Assembly (NCBI RefSeq): GCF_000423665.1
Contig: NZ_AUIK01000008.1
Coordinates: 496,001-560,000, forward strand
Direction of reading: 5' to 3'
DNA length: 64,000 nt
From: Solirubrobacter soli DSM 22325
Lineage (GTDB): Bacteria > Actinomycetota > Thermoleophilia > Solirubrobacterales > Solirubrobacteraceae
Shown: positions 26,701-36,807 of the stretch, piece after piece
Layout of the letters: every line of letters begins with the position of its first letter
How positions within the stretch are numbered: the stretch's first letter is position 1
Notes under the pieces: generated by a model
What the model was told of the DNA's origin: nothing
The model's input: only the letters and a program-made list of their open reading frames with translations
Databases searched by the model: none
Made by a program: the position numbers and the translations under genes

Positions 26701-26836
26701 CGCGAGGTGGCGGCGGCCGGCGCGTGGTTCCCGCGGCGCGAGGTGGCGGCGGCCGGCGCGTGGCTCCCGCGGCGCGAGGCGGCGGCGGCCGGCGCGTGGC
26801 TCCGGCGGCGCGAGGTGGCGACGGCCGGCGTCGCGC
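26701..26836. repeat. 36-bp tandem repeats between GntR and PPOX genes
   Basis: Three near-identical 36-bp units (26701-26736, 26737-26772, 26773-26808) begin CGCGAGGTGGCGGCGGCCGG, followed by a shortened fourth unit. Just behind them GCGCTCCGCGGGCGCTAG (26851-26868) almost repeats the last 18 bases of the GntR gene (26662-26679). The 185-bp gap therefore arose by local duplication. Confidence 0.8.
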
Positions 26837-26864
26837 CGCGAGGTGGCGGCGCGCTCCGCGGGCG

Positions 26865-27311
26865 CTAGCCGCCCACGAGCTTCCGGTGGTCCCAGGAGGC
26901 GGTGTGGCTGACGATGAACTGCAGCGCCACCCGCTTGGAGGCCTGCGCCGGCGTCACCTCGTACCCGCCTGACCCGTAGCGCGTGCCGAGCTCCGTCCCC
27001 ACACCCGCCACGACGACCGGGTCGCGGTGGATCGCGCAGACGCACTTCATCATCACGCCGCGCAGCTGGTCGTACGTCTCGCCGGTCTCGACCTGGAGCG
27101 TGCAGCGCGAGTCGCGCTCCAAGTTGCGCACCTTCTGGGACTTGCCGTACGTCCAGCCCCAGATCTCGCCGTCGCGGACGACGAACCAGAGCGGCATCAT
27201 GTGCGGCCAGGCGTCGCGCCCGATGGTCGCGCAGGTCACGGTCCGCTGCTCGTCGAGGAACGCCGCGACCTCGACCTCGGACATCGCGATCAAAGCGCGG
27301 CGGGAACTCAT
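26865..27311 (-). CDS. Pyridoxamine 5'-phosphate oxidase-fold protein (PPOX/F420 type)
   Basis: 148 residues. MSEVEVAAFLDEQRTVTCATIGRDAWPHMMPLWFVVRDGEIWGWTYGKSQKVRNLERDSRCTLQVETGE is the split-barrel flavin or F420 binding pattern found in many actinobacterial reductases. The substrate is unknown. Its ATG overlaps the stop of the PafBC gene (ATGA), so it is translated behind that regulator. The 3' end comes from sequence duplicated from the GntR tail. Confidence 0.88.
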   Translation of the reverse strand: MSSRRALIAMSEVEVAAFLDEQRTVTCATIGRDAWPHMMPLWFVVRDGEIWGWTYGKSQKVRNLERDSRCTLQVETGETYDQLRGVMMKCVCAIHRDPVVVAGVGTELGTRYGSGGYEVTPAQASKRVALQFIVSHTASWDHRKLVGG

Positions 27312-29344
27312 GTCGCCCGGGCGATCAGGCCCTCGGCGGCCGTCAACACGGCCTCGCGCGCGTCGGCGGGCTCGAGCACGACCGCGTCGCCCGCCTCCTT
27401 CAGGACCTCGCGCACCAGGAACTCGATGCCTTTGAACGTGATCTCGACGATGATCCGCCCGTCGGGCAGCTCGGCCAGGACGGTGCGCTGCTCGCGCACC
27501 CACCGCGCCTGCTCGGCCGAGATCAGCACCCGCGCCACCCGCGAGCCGCCGACCGTGCCGGTGCGCGGCCAGCCCGCGATGTCGGCGATCGGGTTCAGCC
27601 CCGCCCGCGGCTCGAAGTGCTCCACCCGCGCCGCCGCGCTCTTGATGCGGTCCAGCCGGAAGTGCCGGAGCCCGCGGCCCTCCTCCCAGGCGGCCACGTA
27701 CCAGGAGTCCTTGCCGTTGAACAAGGCATACGGCTCGACGACCCGCTCGGAGTAGCGGTCCGACGCCTGGGTCCAGTACTCGAGCTCGAGCAGCCGGTTC
27801 TCGTGCACCGCGAGCTCGACCGTGTGCGTGATGTCGTCGTGCGCGATCGGGGAGACGATCTGCAGGCCTTCCTCGACCGGGTCGAACCCCAGCGCGTCGA
27901 CGACCTTCGAGCGAGCGGTGCGCAGGTCGGCCTGCACCAGGCCGATCAGGTCGATCGCCGCGACCAGCGCCTTGGCCTCGATCGGCAGCAGCCGAGCCGG
28001 GTGGTCGAACGTGTCCGAGTAGGGCTCCGGGTCGACCTCGATCTCGCCGCTCGGCAGCACCTCGGCGTAGATCACGTACGCGCCACCGCCGAAGTTGACG
28101 ACGTTCAGCACCGAGATGTCCTCGCGGAGCTCCTGCGGCGACATCTTCAGCTGCTCGCAGACGGCCTTCAGCTGCAGCGTCTCACCCGCCCGGCCCGCGG
28201 CGATCAGCACCGACGCCAGGGTCACGAGCCGCGCGAAGCGCTCCGGCCGGATCGCCGCGTCCGCGCCCCGCCCACGCCCGTTGGACTCCACGACCGGCGC
28301 CGGAGCCGGGACGAGCCCGGAGGCGACCGCCACCGGCGCCTCACCGCGATGTGCCTCGATCAGCTCGTCGACGCGCCGCCGCGCCTCGTCCACCAGCGCC
28401 GCCGGCCCGAGGATCCGCAGGCCGAAGCTCAGCGCCCACGAGATCAGCAGCCGCGGAAGCGCGTACCCGGTGCGGAACACACCCCCGTCGAGCGTGCCGT
28501 ACGCGCCGTATTGGCGCTCCACGTACCACGCGACGTCCTCGGGGACCTCGACCTCGGCCACGCCGATCTCGTCGCCCAGCTGCCACGGAATCCGGTTCGC
28601 GTAGCCGCGGGGGTCGAAGTCCGAGGGGCGCTGGAAGTCGTGCTCGGCCTTGGTCGCGTAGGCGACCTTGCCCCGTATGCGAGAAAGACGGAAGACGCGA
28701 ACGCCTTTACGCTCATGCGCATACCCGACCAGATAGAACTGCCCGCCCTCGAAGAGCAAGTGGTACGGGTCGACGCGACGCAGGGCGGTCTCGTCGCTCT
28801 GCATCGTGTGGTACTCGAACTCGATCCGCTTGCGCCGGTAGATCGCGGTGTCGATCTTCGCCAGCCGCGCGCTGACCTCGCCGCCGCCGGCCGAGGCCGT
28901 GATGCCCAGGCCGATCGTCTGGCGCGAGTCGCTGCCCAGCGGCGACGGCCGGCCCCACGTGATCTGCTGGAGCGCCAGGCGCAGCGGCTCGGCGTAGGCG
29001 AACTCGCCGTCGAGCAGCGTCAGCGCCGTCTGCAGCGCGGCGCGCTCGGAGTCGGTGAACGCGATCGGCGGCAGGTGGAATGCCTCCGGCGCGAGCGAGT
29101 AGTTCTCCTGCTCGGAGAACCCGTCCGCGGGCTTGTCGACGGACAGGTGGATTCCGAGTGCGTCGAGCTCCGCTCTGTCCGCATAAAAACGCCGCGCGAA
29201 GGCATCCTCGGTCATATCCGAGTATCCCTCGACGTCGCGGCGGATCTCCGTAGCCGTCACCGGACGGCGCTCTGCCATGAGATACGAGATCAGCGACAGC
29301 TGACGGATCAGCTTTTCCGTGTCCTTCGCCAAACTGCGCGACAC
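27308..29344 (-). CDS. pafBC: Fused PafB-PafC WYL-domain transcriptional regulator
   Basis: 678 residues made of two homologous halves, each a winged helix followed by a WYL domain. The first half starts KLIRQLSLISYLMAERRPVTATEIRRDVEGY with its WYL core at RRKRIEFEYHTMQSDETALRRVDPYHLLFEGGQFYLVGY. The second half starts ARLVTLASVLIAAGRAGETLQLKAVCEQL with ENRLLELEYWTQASDRYSERVVEPYALFNGKDSWYVAAW. PafB and PafC are usually separate adjacent genes whose products form a heterodimer that activates the RecA-independent DNA-damage response in actinobacteria. Here both are one chain. The linker (~335-365) is Pro/Ala-rich. Confidence 0.93.
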   Translation of the reverse strand: MSRSLAKDTEKLIRQLSLISYLMAERRPVTATEIRRDVEGYSDMTEDAFARRFYADRAELDALGIHLSVDKPADGFSEQENYSLAPEAFHLPPIAFTDSERAALQTALTLLDGEFAYAEPLRLALQQITWGRPSPLGSDSRQTIGLGITASAGGGEVSARLAKIDTAIYRRKRIEFEYHTMQSDETALRRVDPYHLLFEGGQFYLVGYAHERKGVRVFRLSRIRGKVAYATKAEHDFQRPSDFDPRGYANRIPWQLGDEIGVAEVEVPEDVAWYVERQYGAYGTLDGGVFRTGYALPRLLISWALSFGLRILGPAALVDEARRRVDELIEAHRGEAPVAVASGLVPAPAPVVESNGRGRGADAAIRPERFARLVTLASVLIAAGRAGETLQLKAVCEQLKMSPQELREDISVLNVVNFGGGAYVIYAEVLPSGEIEVDPEPYSDTFDHPARLLPIEAKALVAAIDLIGLVQADLRTARSKVVDALGFDPVEEGLQIVSPIAHDDITHTVELAVHENRLLELEYWTQASDRYSERVVEPYALFNGKDSWYVAAWEEGRGLRHFRLDRIKSAAARVEHFEPRAGLNPIADIAGWPRTGTVGGSRVARVLISAEQARWVREQRTVLAELPDGRIIVEITFKGIEFLVREVLKEAGDAVVLEPADAREAVLTAAEGLIARAT

Positions 29345-29404
29345 CTTAGAGTGCGGCGGGCTCCGTAACCTTCAACCGCGCCGGAAATTCCGCCGTTTGT
29401 TGCC

Positions 29405-30043
29405 ATGCCGTTACGCCTTGTTCTCGTCGAAGATCACCAGGCCCTCCGTGAGGGTCTCGAACTGCTGCTCGGTCGCGACGGCATCGAGGTGCTCGGGACG
29501 GCCGGTTCGGCGACCGAGGGCCGCGAGCTGGTCGAGCGCCTGAACCCGGACGTCTCGCTGATCGACATCCGTCTCGGCGACGAATCGGGGATCGAGCTGA
29601 CGGCGCAGCTGATCGACGCCGACCCGGACCGCCGGATCGTGCTCTACACCGGCTCGAACGAGATCGAGCTGCTGATCAAGGGCCTCGACTCCGGCGCGCG
29701 CGGCTACGCGCTCAAAGAGGGCACGCAGATCGAGCTGCGCACGGCGATCACCACGGTCGCCGAGGGCGGGACCTACGTCGACCCACGCCTGCACCCGGCG
29801 CTGCTGTCCAGCAAGGCCACCAAGACGCAGAAGGGCCTCTCCAACCGCGAACGCGAGATCATGGACCTGCTCGCGCAGGGCCTGACCGGCGAGCAGGTGG
29901 CCGAGCGCCTCTACCTGAGCCCCGAGACGATCAAGACCCACATCCGCAACGCGATGAACAAGCTGGAGGCCAACACGCGGGTGCACGCGATCGCCATCGC
30001 CCTGCGCGAGGGCTTCATCTCCGCCCCGACGGGCTCGCAGTGA
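29405..30043 (+). CDS. NarL/FixJ-type response regulator
   Basis: 212 residues. The receiver domain has the acidic pair in LVEDHQALREGL, phosphoacceptor Asp54 in VSLIDIRLGDESG, Thr/Ser in LYTGSN and Lys in ALKEGT. The LuxR-type helix-turn-helix is LSNREREIMDLLAQGLTGEQVAERLYLSPETIKTHIRNAMNKLEA. The next gene starts inside its stop (GTGA) and encodes only a HisKA domain, so the two are coupled. No full sensor kinase is nearby. Confidence 0.94.
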   Translation: MPLRLVLVEDHQALREGLELLLGRDGIEVLGTAGSATEGRELVERLNPDVSLIDIRLGDESGIELTAQLIDADPDRRIVLYTGSNEIELLIKGLDSGARGYALKEGTQIELRTAITTVAEGGTYVDPRLHPALLSSKATKTQKGLSNREREIMDLLAQGLTGEQVAERLYLSPETIKTHIRNAMNKLEANTRVHAIAIALREGFISAPTGSQ

Positions 30044-30246
30044 ACGACAACGACCTCGTCCTCGACGCCGAGACCCGCAGAAAGCTGCGCCACGACCTGC
30101 GGACGCCGCTGACGATCGTCGCCGGCTTCGCCGAGGTGCTGGCCGGCGACCGCGAGATCTCTCAGTCGGACCGGCGCGAGTTCGCCGTCCGCATCCAGGA
30201 CGCGGCGACGGAGATCCGCAAGCTCATCGACTCGGCACTGGAGTAG
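30040..30246 (+). CDS. Stand-alone HisKA (dimerisation/phosphoacceptor) domain protein
   Basis: Only 68 residues. LRHDLRTPLTIVAGFAEVL is a typical H-box with His18 as phosphoacceptor, and the rest forms the second helix of the hairpin (RREFAVRIQDAATEIRKLIDSALE). There is no sensor and no HATPase domain, and no frame continues into one; the desaturase gene overlaps from the other strand. Coupled to the response regulator by a GTGA overlap, it could act as an Hpt/Spo0B-like phosphotransfer or phosphatase partner (inference), or be a kinase remnant. Confidence 0.75.
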   Translation: MNDNDLVLDAETRRKLRHDLRTPLTIVAGFAEVLAGDREISQSDRREFAVRIQDAATEIRKLIDSALE

Positions 30247-31129
30247 CCGCCCGGGCCAGCTTCTCCTGCTGGCGCTCAGGCGTGATCTCGACCACGTTCC
30301 AGGCGAGCTTGAACCGCCGCATCACGCGGATCACCAGCCCCGTCGGGTCGATCTCCCAGCTCTTGAGACCGTGGAAGGCGCTGCGCGGGAACGTGTGGTG
30401 GTTGTGGTGCCAGCTCTCCCCCATGCTCAGCACGGAGAGCCAGAACACGTTGGTCGAGTGGTCCTCGACGTCGAAGCGCCGGGTCCCGAAGAAGTGGCAG
30501 ACCGAGTTGATCGACCAGGTGACGTGGTGGCCGAGGAAGACCCGCACCGCGCCACCCCACAGGGCGGCCTCGAACGCGCCCCGCCACGTGCCGGTGATCG
30601 CCAGGCCGATCGCGGCCGGGAGCGCGATGCCAACCGCCACCCAGAGCCCGAACGTCTTGTGGATGAACTGCATCCCGCGGTCCTCGTAGAGGTCGCGGCA
30701 GTAGCGCTGGTGCTCGCTCGTCCCGGAGCGCTCGAACAGCCAGCCCATGTGCGCGTACCAGAGGCCCGTGACCGCGCCCTTGAGGCCTGAGCCGTGGCCG
30801 TGGGGCGTGTGCGGATCGCCCTCCTGGTCGGTGTGCGCGTGGTGCTTGCGGTGATCGGCGACCCAGTTCATGACCGGGCCCTGCACCGCCATCGAGCCGA
30901 TGATCGCGAGCGCATACTGCACTGGTTTGTAGGTTGCGAACGAGCGGTGGGTGAGCAGACGATGGAAGCCGAGCGTCACCCCCATCACCGAGATGACGTA
31001 CATCACGGCCAGGACGGCGAGCGAGGTCCAGCCCACCGCCTTGTCCCAGAGCAGGACGACGGCGACCAGCACGCCGAACAACGGCAGGAAGACACCCGTG
31101 AGGTTGAGGATCTGGTGACCCCGCGTCAT
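30224..31129 (-). CDS. Acyl-CoA/acyl-lipid delta-9 fatty acid desaturase
   Basis: 301 residues with four membrane segments. The three histidine boxes of membrane desaturases are present: HRLLTHRSF, HRKHHAHTD and HHNHHTFPRSA. SLGLHR-like GVTLGFHRLLTH and WGGAVRVFLGHHVTWSINSVCHFFG are typical of the stearoyl-CoA desaturase (OLE1/DesA3) group. It introduces a cis double bond in membrane fatty acids using a di-iron centre. It is divergent from a PucR-type regulator, which may control it. Confidence 0.94.
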   Translation of the reverse strand: MTRGHQILNLTGVFLPLFGVLVAVVLLWDKAVGWTSLAVLAVMYVISVMGVTLGFHRLLTHRSFATYKPVQYALAIIGSMAVQGPVMNWVADHRKHHAHTDQEGDPHTPHGHGSGLKGAVTGLWYAHMGWLFERSGTSEHQRYCRDLYEDRGMQFIHKTFGLWVAVGIALPAAIGLAITGTWRGAFEAALWGGAVRVFLGHHVTWSINSVCHFFGTRRFDVEDHSTNVFWLSVLSMGESWHHNHHTFPRSAFHGLKSWEIDPTGLVIRVMRRFKLAWNVVEITPERQQEKLARAATPVPSR

Positions 31130-31214
31130 ACCGTCATATCTACCCGTTAGGGAGGCCGAACTTCATGGCACCCCGCCACACTTGCACGGGCCGATTCTTG
31201 TAGCCTCGTGACAA

Positions 31215-32459
31215 ATGTCCACGTTGTCACCGCCGTCGGCCGACGCGCTGCGGTCGACCTTGCCGGGGCTTGCGGACCAGATCGTCGCCGCAATCGCCGA
31301 GGAAGTCCCCGACTACGCGCGGCCGATGGAGGGCCGCTTCGGGGAGACCGTGCGCTTCGGCGTGCAGGTGGCGCTGAACCGCTTCGTCGACCTGCTCGTC
31401 GGGCAGGGCCCGCGTCATGCAAGGGACACGTACCGTCAACTCGGGGCCGGGGAGTACAAGCAGGGCCGGACGCTCGACGCCCTGTTGAGCGCCTATCGCG
31501 TCGGCGCCCGGGTCGCCTGGCGGCGCTTCGTCGACGCCGGGACGCAGGCCGGCTTCCCCGCCGATGCGCTCTATGACCTCGGCGAGGCGATGTTCGTCTA
31601 CATCGACGAGATCTCGGCCGAGTCCGCCGCGGGGTTCGCCGAGGCGCAGTCCGAGGCCGCGGGCGAGACGCAGCGCCGCCGCCGGCGCCTGCTGCGGCTG
31701 CTGGTGCAGGAGCCGGCCGCTGACACCGAGGCGGTGCGGACGGCCGCGACCGCCGCGGGCTGGGCGCTCCCGCGCGTCCTGGCGGCGGTCGTCGCTGCCG
31801 AGGCCGACCAACCTGAGGGGCTCGCCGCCGCGCGCGGTGCGCCGGGGGCGTCGGAGGAACTGCTGGACGGGATCGCGGCGCGGCTCGCGCGCCGGCTCGG
31901 GCCCGGGGCCGTGGGCGCGGCCGTCGGCGGGCTCGCCGTCGTCCTGATGCCCGACCCGGACGGCCCCGGCCGGCGCAAGGCGCTCGAGGCCGCGTTGCAC
32001 GGCGACCTCGGCGCGATCGGACCGGCGGTCGCGTGGCCCGAGGCCGCGGGGTCGCTGCGTCGCGCCGAGGCCGCCTTCCGCCTGGCCGCGCAGGGCCGCC
32101 TGGACGTCCAGAATCGGACCTCCCCATCGGAACAGGGCTTGATCGTCGCCGACGAGCACCTTCCCGCGCTGCTGCTCGCCGCCGCGCCCGGCATCTCCGC
32201 CGACCTCGCACGGACCCGGCTCGCGCCGCTCGACGGCCTCGCCGACGGGCCGCGCGAGCGGCTCGCGATCACGCTGCGCGCCTATTTGGACCGCCCCGGA
32301 CAGGTCCAGGCGATCGCCTCCGCGCTGGACGTCCACCCCCAGACCGTCCGCTACCGCCTCAAGCAATTGCGTGAGCTCTTCGGCGAGCGACTGGAGGATC
32401 CGGAGGCGCGTTTCGAGCTCTCGCTGGCCCTTCGCGCCGCCGAGGGTCTGCGCTATTGA
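31215..32459 (+). CDS. PucR/CdaR-type transcriptional regulator
   Basis: 414 residues. The C-terminal PucR helix-turn-helix is LAITLRAYLDRPGQVQAIASALDVHPQTVRYRLKQLRELFGERLEDPEARFELSLALR. The N-terminal half (RFGVQVALNRFVDLLVG, GRTLDALLSAYRVGARVAWRRFVDAGTQAGF) is the RsbRD-like region found in many actinobacterial PucR proteins. It is divergent from the desaturase across 85 bp, which suggests control of membrane lipid desaturation (inference). It ends 7 bp before rmlD. Confidence 0.9.
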   Translation: MSTLSPPSADALRSTLPGLADQIVAAIAEEVPDYARPMEGRFGETVRFGVQVALNRFVDLLVGQGPRHARDTYRQLGAGEYKQGRTLDALLSAYRVGARVAWRRFVDAGTQAGFPADALYDLGEAMFVYIDEISAESAAGFAEAQSEAAGETQRRRRRLLRLLVQEPAADTEAVRTAATAAGWALPRVLAAVVAAEADQPEGLAAARGAPGASEELLDGIAARLARRLGPGAVGAAVGGLAVVLMPDPDGPGRRKALEAALHGDLGAIGPAVAWPEAAGSLRRAEAAFRLAAQGRLDVQNRTSPSEQGLIVADEHLPALLLAAAPGISADLARTRLAPLDGLADGPRERLAITLRAYLDRPGQVQAIASALDVHPQTVRYRLKQLRELFGERLEDPEARFELSLALRAAEGLRY

Positions 32460-32466
32460 TGTCGCC

Positions 32467-34298
<1,832 letters not shown>

Positions 34299-34301
<3 letters not shown>

Positions 34302-34319
34302 AGGGGCCTGACCCCTTTA
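34299..34319. repeat. 21-base hairpin element at rmlB stop codon
   Basis: TAAAGGGG, loop CCTGA, CCCCTTTA: a perfect 8-bp stem beginning with the stop codon and followed by GGTTTGG. A reverse-complement copy with one difference lies at 55945-55965, also starting at a stop codon. It can act as a terminator, but the recurrence suggests a small REP-like repeat. Confidence 0.65.
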
Positions 34320-34389
34320 GGTTTGGTGTAGTTGCGCGCACACCTAGGGTGATCCGCGTGGGCGCGCGCCGCGTGCCCAATGTGGAGGC

Positions 34390-35211
34390 ATGTTCCTCCT
34401 CCCCAAGCTCCTGATCTCCACCGCGGCGGTGCTCGCCGTCGCCGCGCCCGCGGCGCACGCCGCCACCGACACCGTCGTCGCGACCACCGCCAAGCCGACC
34501 CCGCTGGCCGCCGACGGCGGCAACGTCCTCTACAGCGCGTGGGACGGCTCCGAGTACCGGCTCACCCAGCTCGGCGGCGACCCGATCGACGTCGCCGGCT
34601 CGTCGAAGCCGTTCGTCGTCGACCTCGACGGCGACATCGCCGTCTACCCGCGTGACGGCAAGCTCTTCTCGTTCGACCTCGGCACCCGCGAGGAGCGCGA
34701 CCTGCGCGCGAACGGCGCCGTCGCCGGCTCGGTCTCCAACGGGCGACTCGTCTACGCGACCCAGAAGGCGATCTACGTCCGCGCCCACGGTAAGACGACG
34801 AAGGTCGCCGACAAGGAGGCGTTCAGCCTCGACTCGCACAACTCGCGCTTCACGTTCTCGGGCTCGCGCGAGTGGAGCCATGAGCCGTGGCTGGCGAGCC
34901 AGACGTCGCTCACGCGGCTCACGCGCGTGCCCGGCGGCGGCGCCTCGCCCGCCTTCTTCGACACGCTCAATCCGACGTTCTCCGGCAACGCGATCTACTG
35001 GATGCTCAGCCGCGAGGGCGAGAAGCCCTACAGCGAGATCCATCGCTTCAACCGCAAGCTGGACCGCGACGAGCGGGTGGCGCTGACGATCCCGGGCCCG
35101 GCGCGCGGCTTCGCCTACGACGACGGCCGCGCGTACTACTCACTCGGCACCGAGATCCACGAGGTCACCGGTCTCGCCTTCGAGAAGGCGCCCCGGATCC
35201 GCATGTACTAG
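34390..35211 (+). CDS. Secreted protein with beta-propeller-like repeats
   Basis: 273 residues with a signal peptide (LLISTAAVLAVAAPAAHA). The mature part has repeated short strand patterns (GGNVLYSAWDGSEYRLTQLGG, DLDGDIAVYPRDGKLFSFDLGTREERDL, VSNGRLVYATQKAIYVRAHGK) resembling propeller blades. No catalytic motif is seen and no family is recognised. Its last 72 bp overlap the convergent GyrI-like gene. Confidence 0.75.
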   Translation: MFLLPKLLISTAAVLAVAAPAAHAATDTVVATTAKPTPLAADGGNVLYSAWDGSEYRLTQLGGDPIDVAGSSKPFVVDLDGDIAVYPRDGKLFSFDLGTREERDLRANGAVAGSVSNGRLVYATQKAIYVRAHGKTTKVADKEAFSLDSHNSRFTFSGSREWSHEPWLASQTSLTRLTRVPGGGASPAFFDTLNPTFSGNAIYWMLSREGEKPYSEIHRFNRKLDRDERVALTIPGPARGFAYDDGRAYYSLGTEIHEVTGLAFEKAPRIRMY

Positions 35212-35574
35212 CCAGAAGACCTCGACCTCGGGCACTTCCTGCCAGGGGCCGTAGATCTCCCAGCGCACGCCCGTCCTGACCAGGCCGTGCTCCGCGATGT
35301 GGCGGAGCACGGCCTCGTGCGTCTCGCCGAGGCGCTCGTACGGCCCGCGGTGGGTCATGCCGACGGCGGGACCCGCGGGAAGCTCGGACTGGATGACGCG
35401 TCCGCCGGGGGTGAACTCGCCGCGCGGGAGCACACCCACCTCGACGTGCGGGACGTCGTCCAGGTAGACCATCACGTTGCGGCCCTGCGCGTGCTCGCGG
35501 ACCTCGTCGAGCAGCACGCGCCACAGGCGCGGGAACTCGTTCCAGTCCGTGGCGGTCGCGACGACCGCCGTCAC
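35140..35574 (-). CDS. GyrI-like small-molecule-binding domain protein
   Basis: 144 residues. TDWNEFPRLWRVLLDEVREHAQGRNVMVYLDDVPHVEVGVLPRGEF is the first half and AVGMTHRGPYERLGETHEAVLRHIAEHGLVRTGVRWEIYGPW the second half of the GyrI/AraC effector-binding fold. Such stand-alone domains bind hydrophobic ligands or act as hydrolases. GTG at 35574 follows an AGGACGG ribosome-binding sequence, 17 bp behind the lipoprotein gene. The frame remains open far upstream, but that is GC-bias, not coding. It overlaps the secreted-protein gene by 72 bp. Confidence 0.82.
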   Translation of the reverse strand: MTAVVATATDWNEFPRLWRVLLDEVREHAQGRNVMVYLDDVPHVEVGVLPRGEFTPGGRVIQSELPAGPAVGMTHRGPYERLGETHEAVLRHIAEHGLVRTGVRWEIYGPWQEVPEVEVFWLVHADPGRLLEGETGDLVDLGAE

Positions 35575-35591
35575 CCGTCCTGACGGCGCGC

Positions 35592-35996
35592 TCAGCTGCC
35601 GAGGGCGGACGCCTTCCACGTGCCGCCCTCCTTGACGAACGTGAAGGTGGCCGTCTGGCCGTCCTTGCCCTGGCGGACCTGGGCGGTGGCGTTGTTGCCG
35701 TTGATCTTGACGCTCGTGACCTGCAGGTCGTAGTCGCTGGCGTCCTTGATCGCGCGGTCCATCTCGGCGATGCAGTCGCCGCCCGCGGACTTGAGCTCGG
35801 TGACGAGCTGCTTGGCCAGGATGTCGTTGCAGATCTTCTCCGCGTTGCCGCGGCTGCCGGCCTGCGCGAGCGCGTCCACGACCTTCACGACGTCCTGCTG
35901 GGCGCCCGTGAACTTGCTGTTCTGGCTGGTGGTCGCGGTGCCGCACGCGCTCAGGAGGAGCGCGAGAACGGCAGCGATGAGCGCGGCGCGAGGCAT
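35592..35996 (-). CDS. Putative lipoprotein of unknown function
   Basis: 134 residues. The signal peptide ends in a lipobox (ALLLSACGTATTS), so the mature protein starts at the lipidated Cys. Two further Cys (KICNDIL, GGDCIAE) may pair. The C-terminal part (DLQVTSVKINGNNATAQVRQGKDGQTATFTFVKEGGTWKASALG) looks like an NTF2/DUF4878-type lumazine-binding-like domain. It is probably cotranscribed with the GyrI-like gene. Confidence 0.82.
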   Translation of the reverse strand: MPRAALIAAVLALLLSACGTATTSQNSKFTGAQQDVVKVVDALAQAGSRGNAEKICNDILAKQLVTELKSAGGDCIAEMDRAIKDASDYDLQVTSVKINGNNATAQVRQGKDGQTATFTFVKEGGTWKASALGS

Positions 35997-36036
35997 GCGT
36001 CAGAGAGCGTAGCCGCCGGTACGCTCTGATGGTCCG

Positions 36037-36723
36037 ATGGCCGCCTTGGAAGCGCTCAACGAGGCGGTCGTGGACTGCCGTAGATGCCCGCGTCTCGTGG
36101 ACTGGCGGGAGCAGGTCGCGCGCGAGAAGCGAGCCGCCTACCGCGAGTGGGACTACTGGGGCAAGCCGATGCAGGGCTTCGGCGATCCCGCCGCGCGGGT
36201 GCTGATCCTCGGCCTCGCGCCCGCCGCGCACGGCGGGAACCGCACGGGCCGGATCTTCACCGGCGACCGCTCGGGCGACTTCCTGTTCGCGTCGCTGCAC
36301 CGGGTCGGGCTCGCCAACCAGGCCGAGTCGATCCAGCGCGGTGACGGGCTCCAACTGCGCGGCGCCTACATCGTCGCCGCCGTCCGCTGCGCGCCGCCCG
36401 CGAACCTGCCGACGCCGGAGGAGCGGGCGAACTGCGCGGAGTGGCTCGAAGGCGAGGTCGCGCTGCTGCCAGACGTCCACGTGGTCGTCTGCCTCGGCGG
36501 CTTCGCGTGGGAGAGCGCGCTGCGGCTGCGAAGCGTGCTCGGCGGGACGGCGATGCCCCGCCCGAAGCCGAAGTTCGGGCACGGCGTGGTCGCCGACGGT
36601 GACCCGTGGCCGCTGCTCGGCTGCTTTCACCCGTCCCAGCAGAACACGTTCACGGGCAAGTTGACGCCGCCGATGATGGACGCGGTGTTCGGGCATGCCC
36701 GCGAGATGGCGTGGGGCGCGTGA
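36037..36723 (+). CDS. udgB: Uracil-DNA glycosylase, family 5 (UdgB)
   Basis: 228 residues. Motif A is LGLAPAAHGGNRTGRIFTGDRSGDFLF, which lacks the usual catalytic Asp/Asn exactly as in the UdgB class, and motif B is CFHPSQQNTFTGKLTPPMMD. Cys residues in DCRRCPRLV, RCAPPANL and the motif B Cys can hold the 4Fe-4S cluster. It removes uracil and other deaminated bases from DNA. It is divergent from the lipoprotein gene and heads a group of DNA-repair genes (lhr, nei). Confidence 0.93.
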   Translation: MAALEALNEAVVDCRRCPRLVDWREQVAREKRAAYREWDYWGKPMQGFGDPAARVLILGLAPAAHGGNRTGRIFTGDRSGDFLFASLHRVGLANQAESIQRGDGLQLRGAYIVAAVRCAPPANLPTPEERANCAEWLEGEVALLPDVHVVVCLGGFAWESALRLRSVLGGTAMPRPKPKFGHGVVADGDPWPLLGCFHPSQQNTFTGKLTPPMMDAVFGHAREMAWGA

Positions 36724-36807
36724 CGGGCGCGGCGCGCCCGTGAGCGAGCCCGGCAATCGCCTTCGCGGGACCACCCGTGCGGTTTCGGGCATCCCGGCGG
36801 TGGCGCT

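Noticed and set aside
26701..26836. CRISPR-like array in the 36-bp repeats.
   Set aside because: Units are directly tandem without unique spacers, and no cas gene is present.
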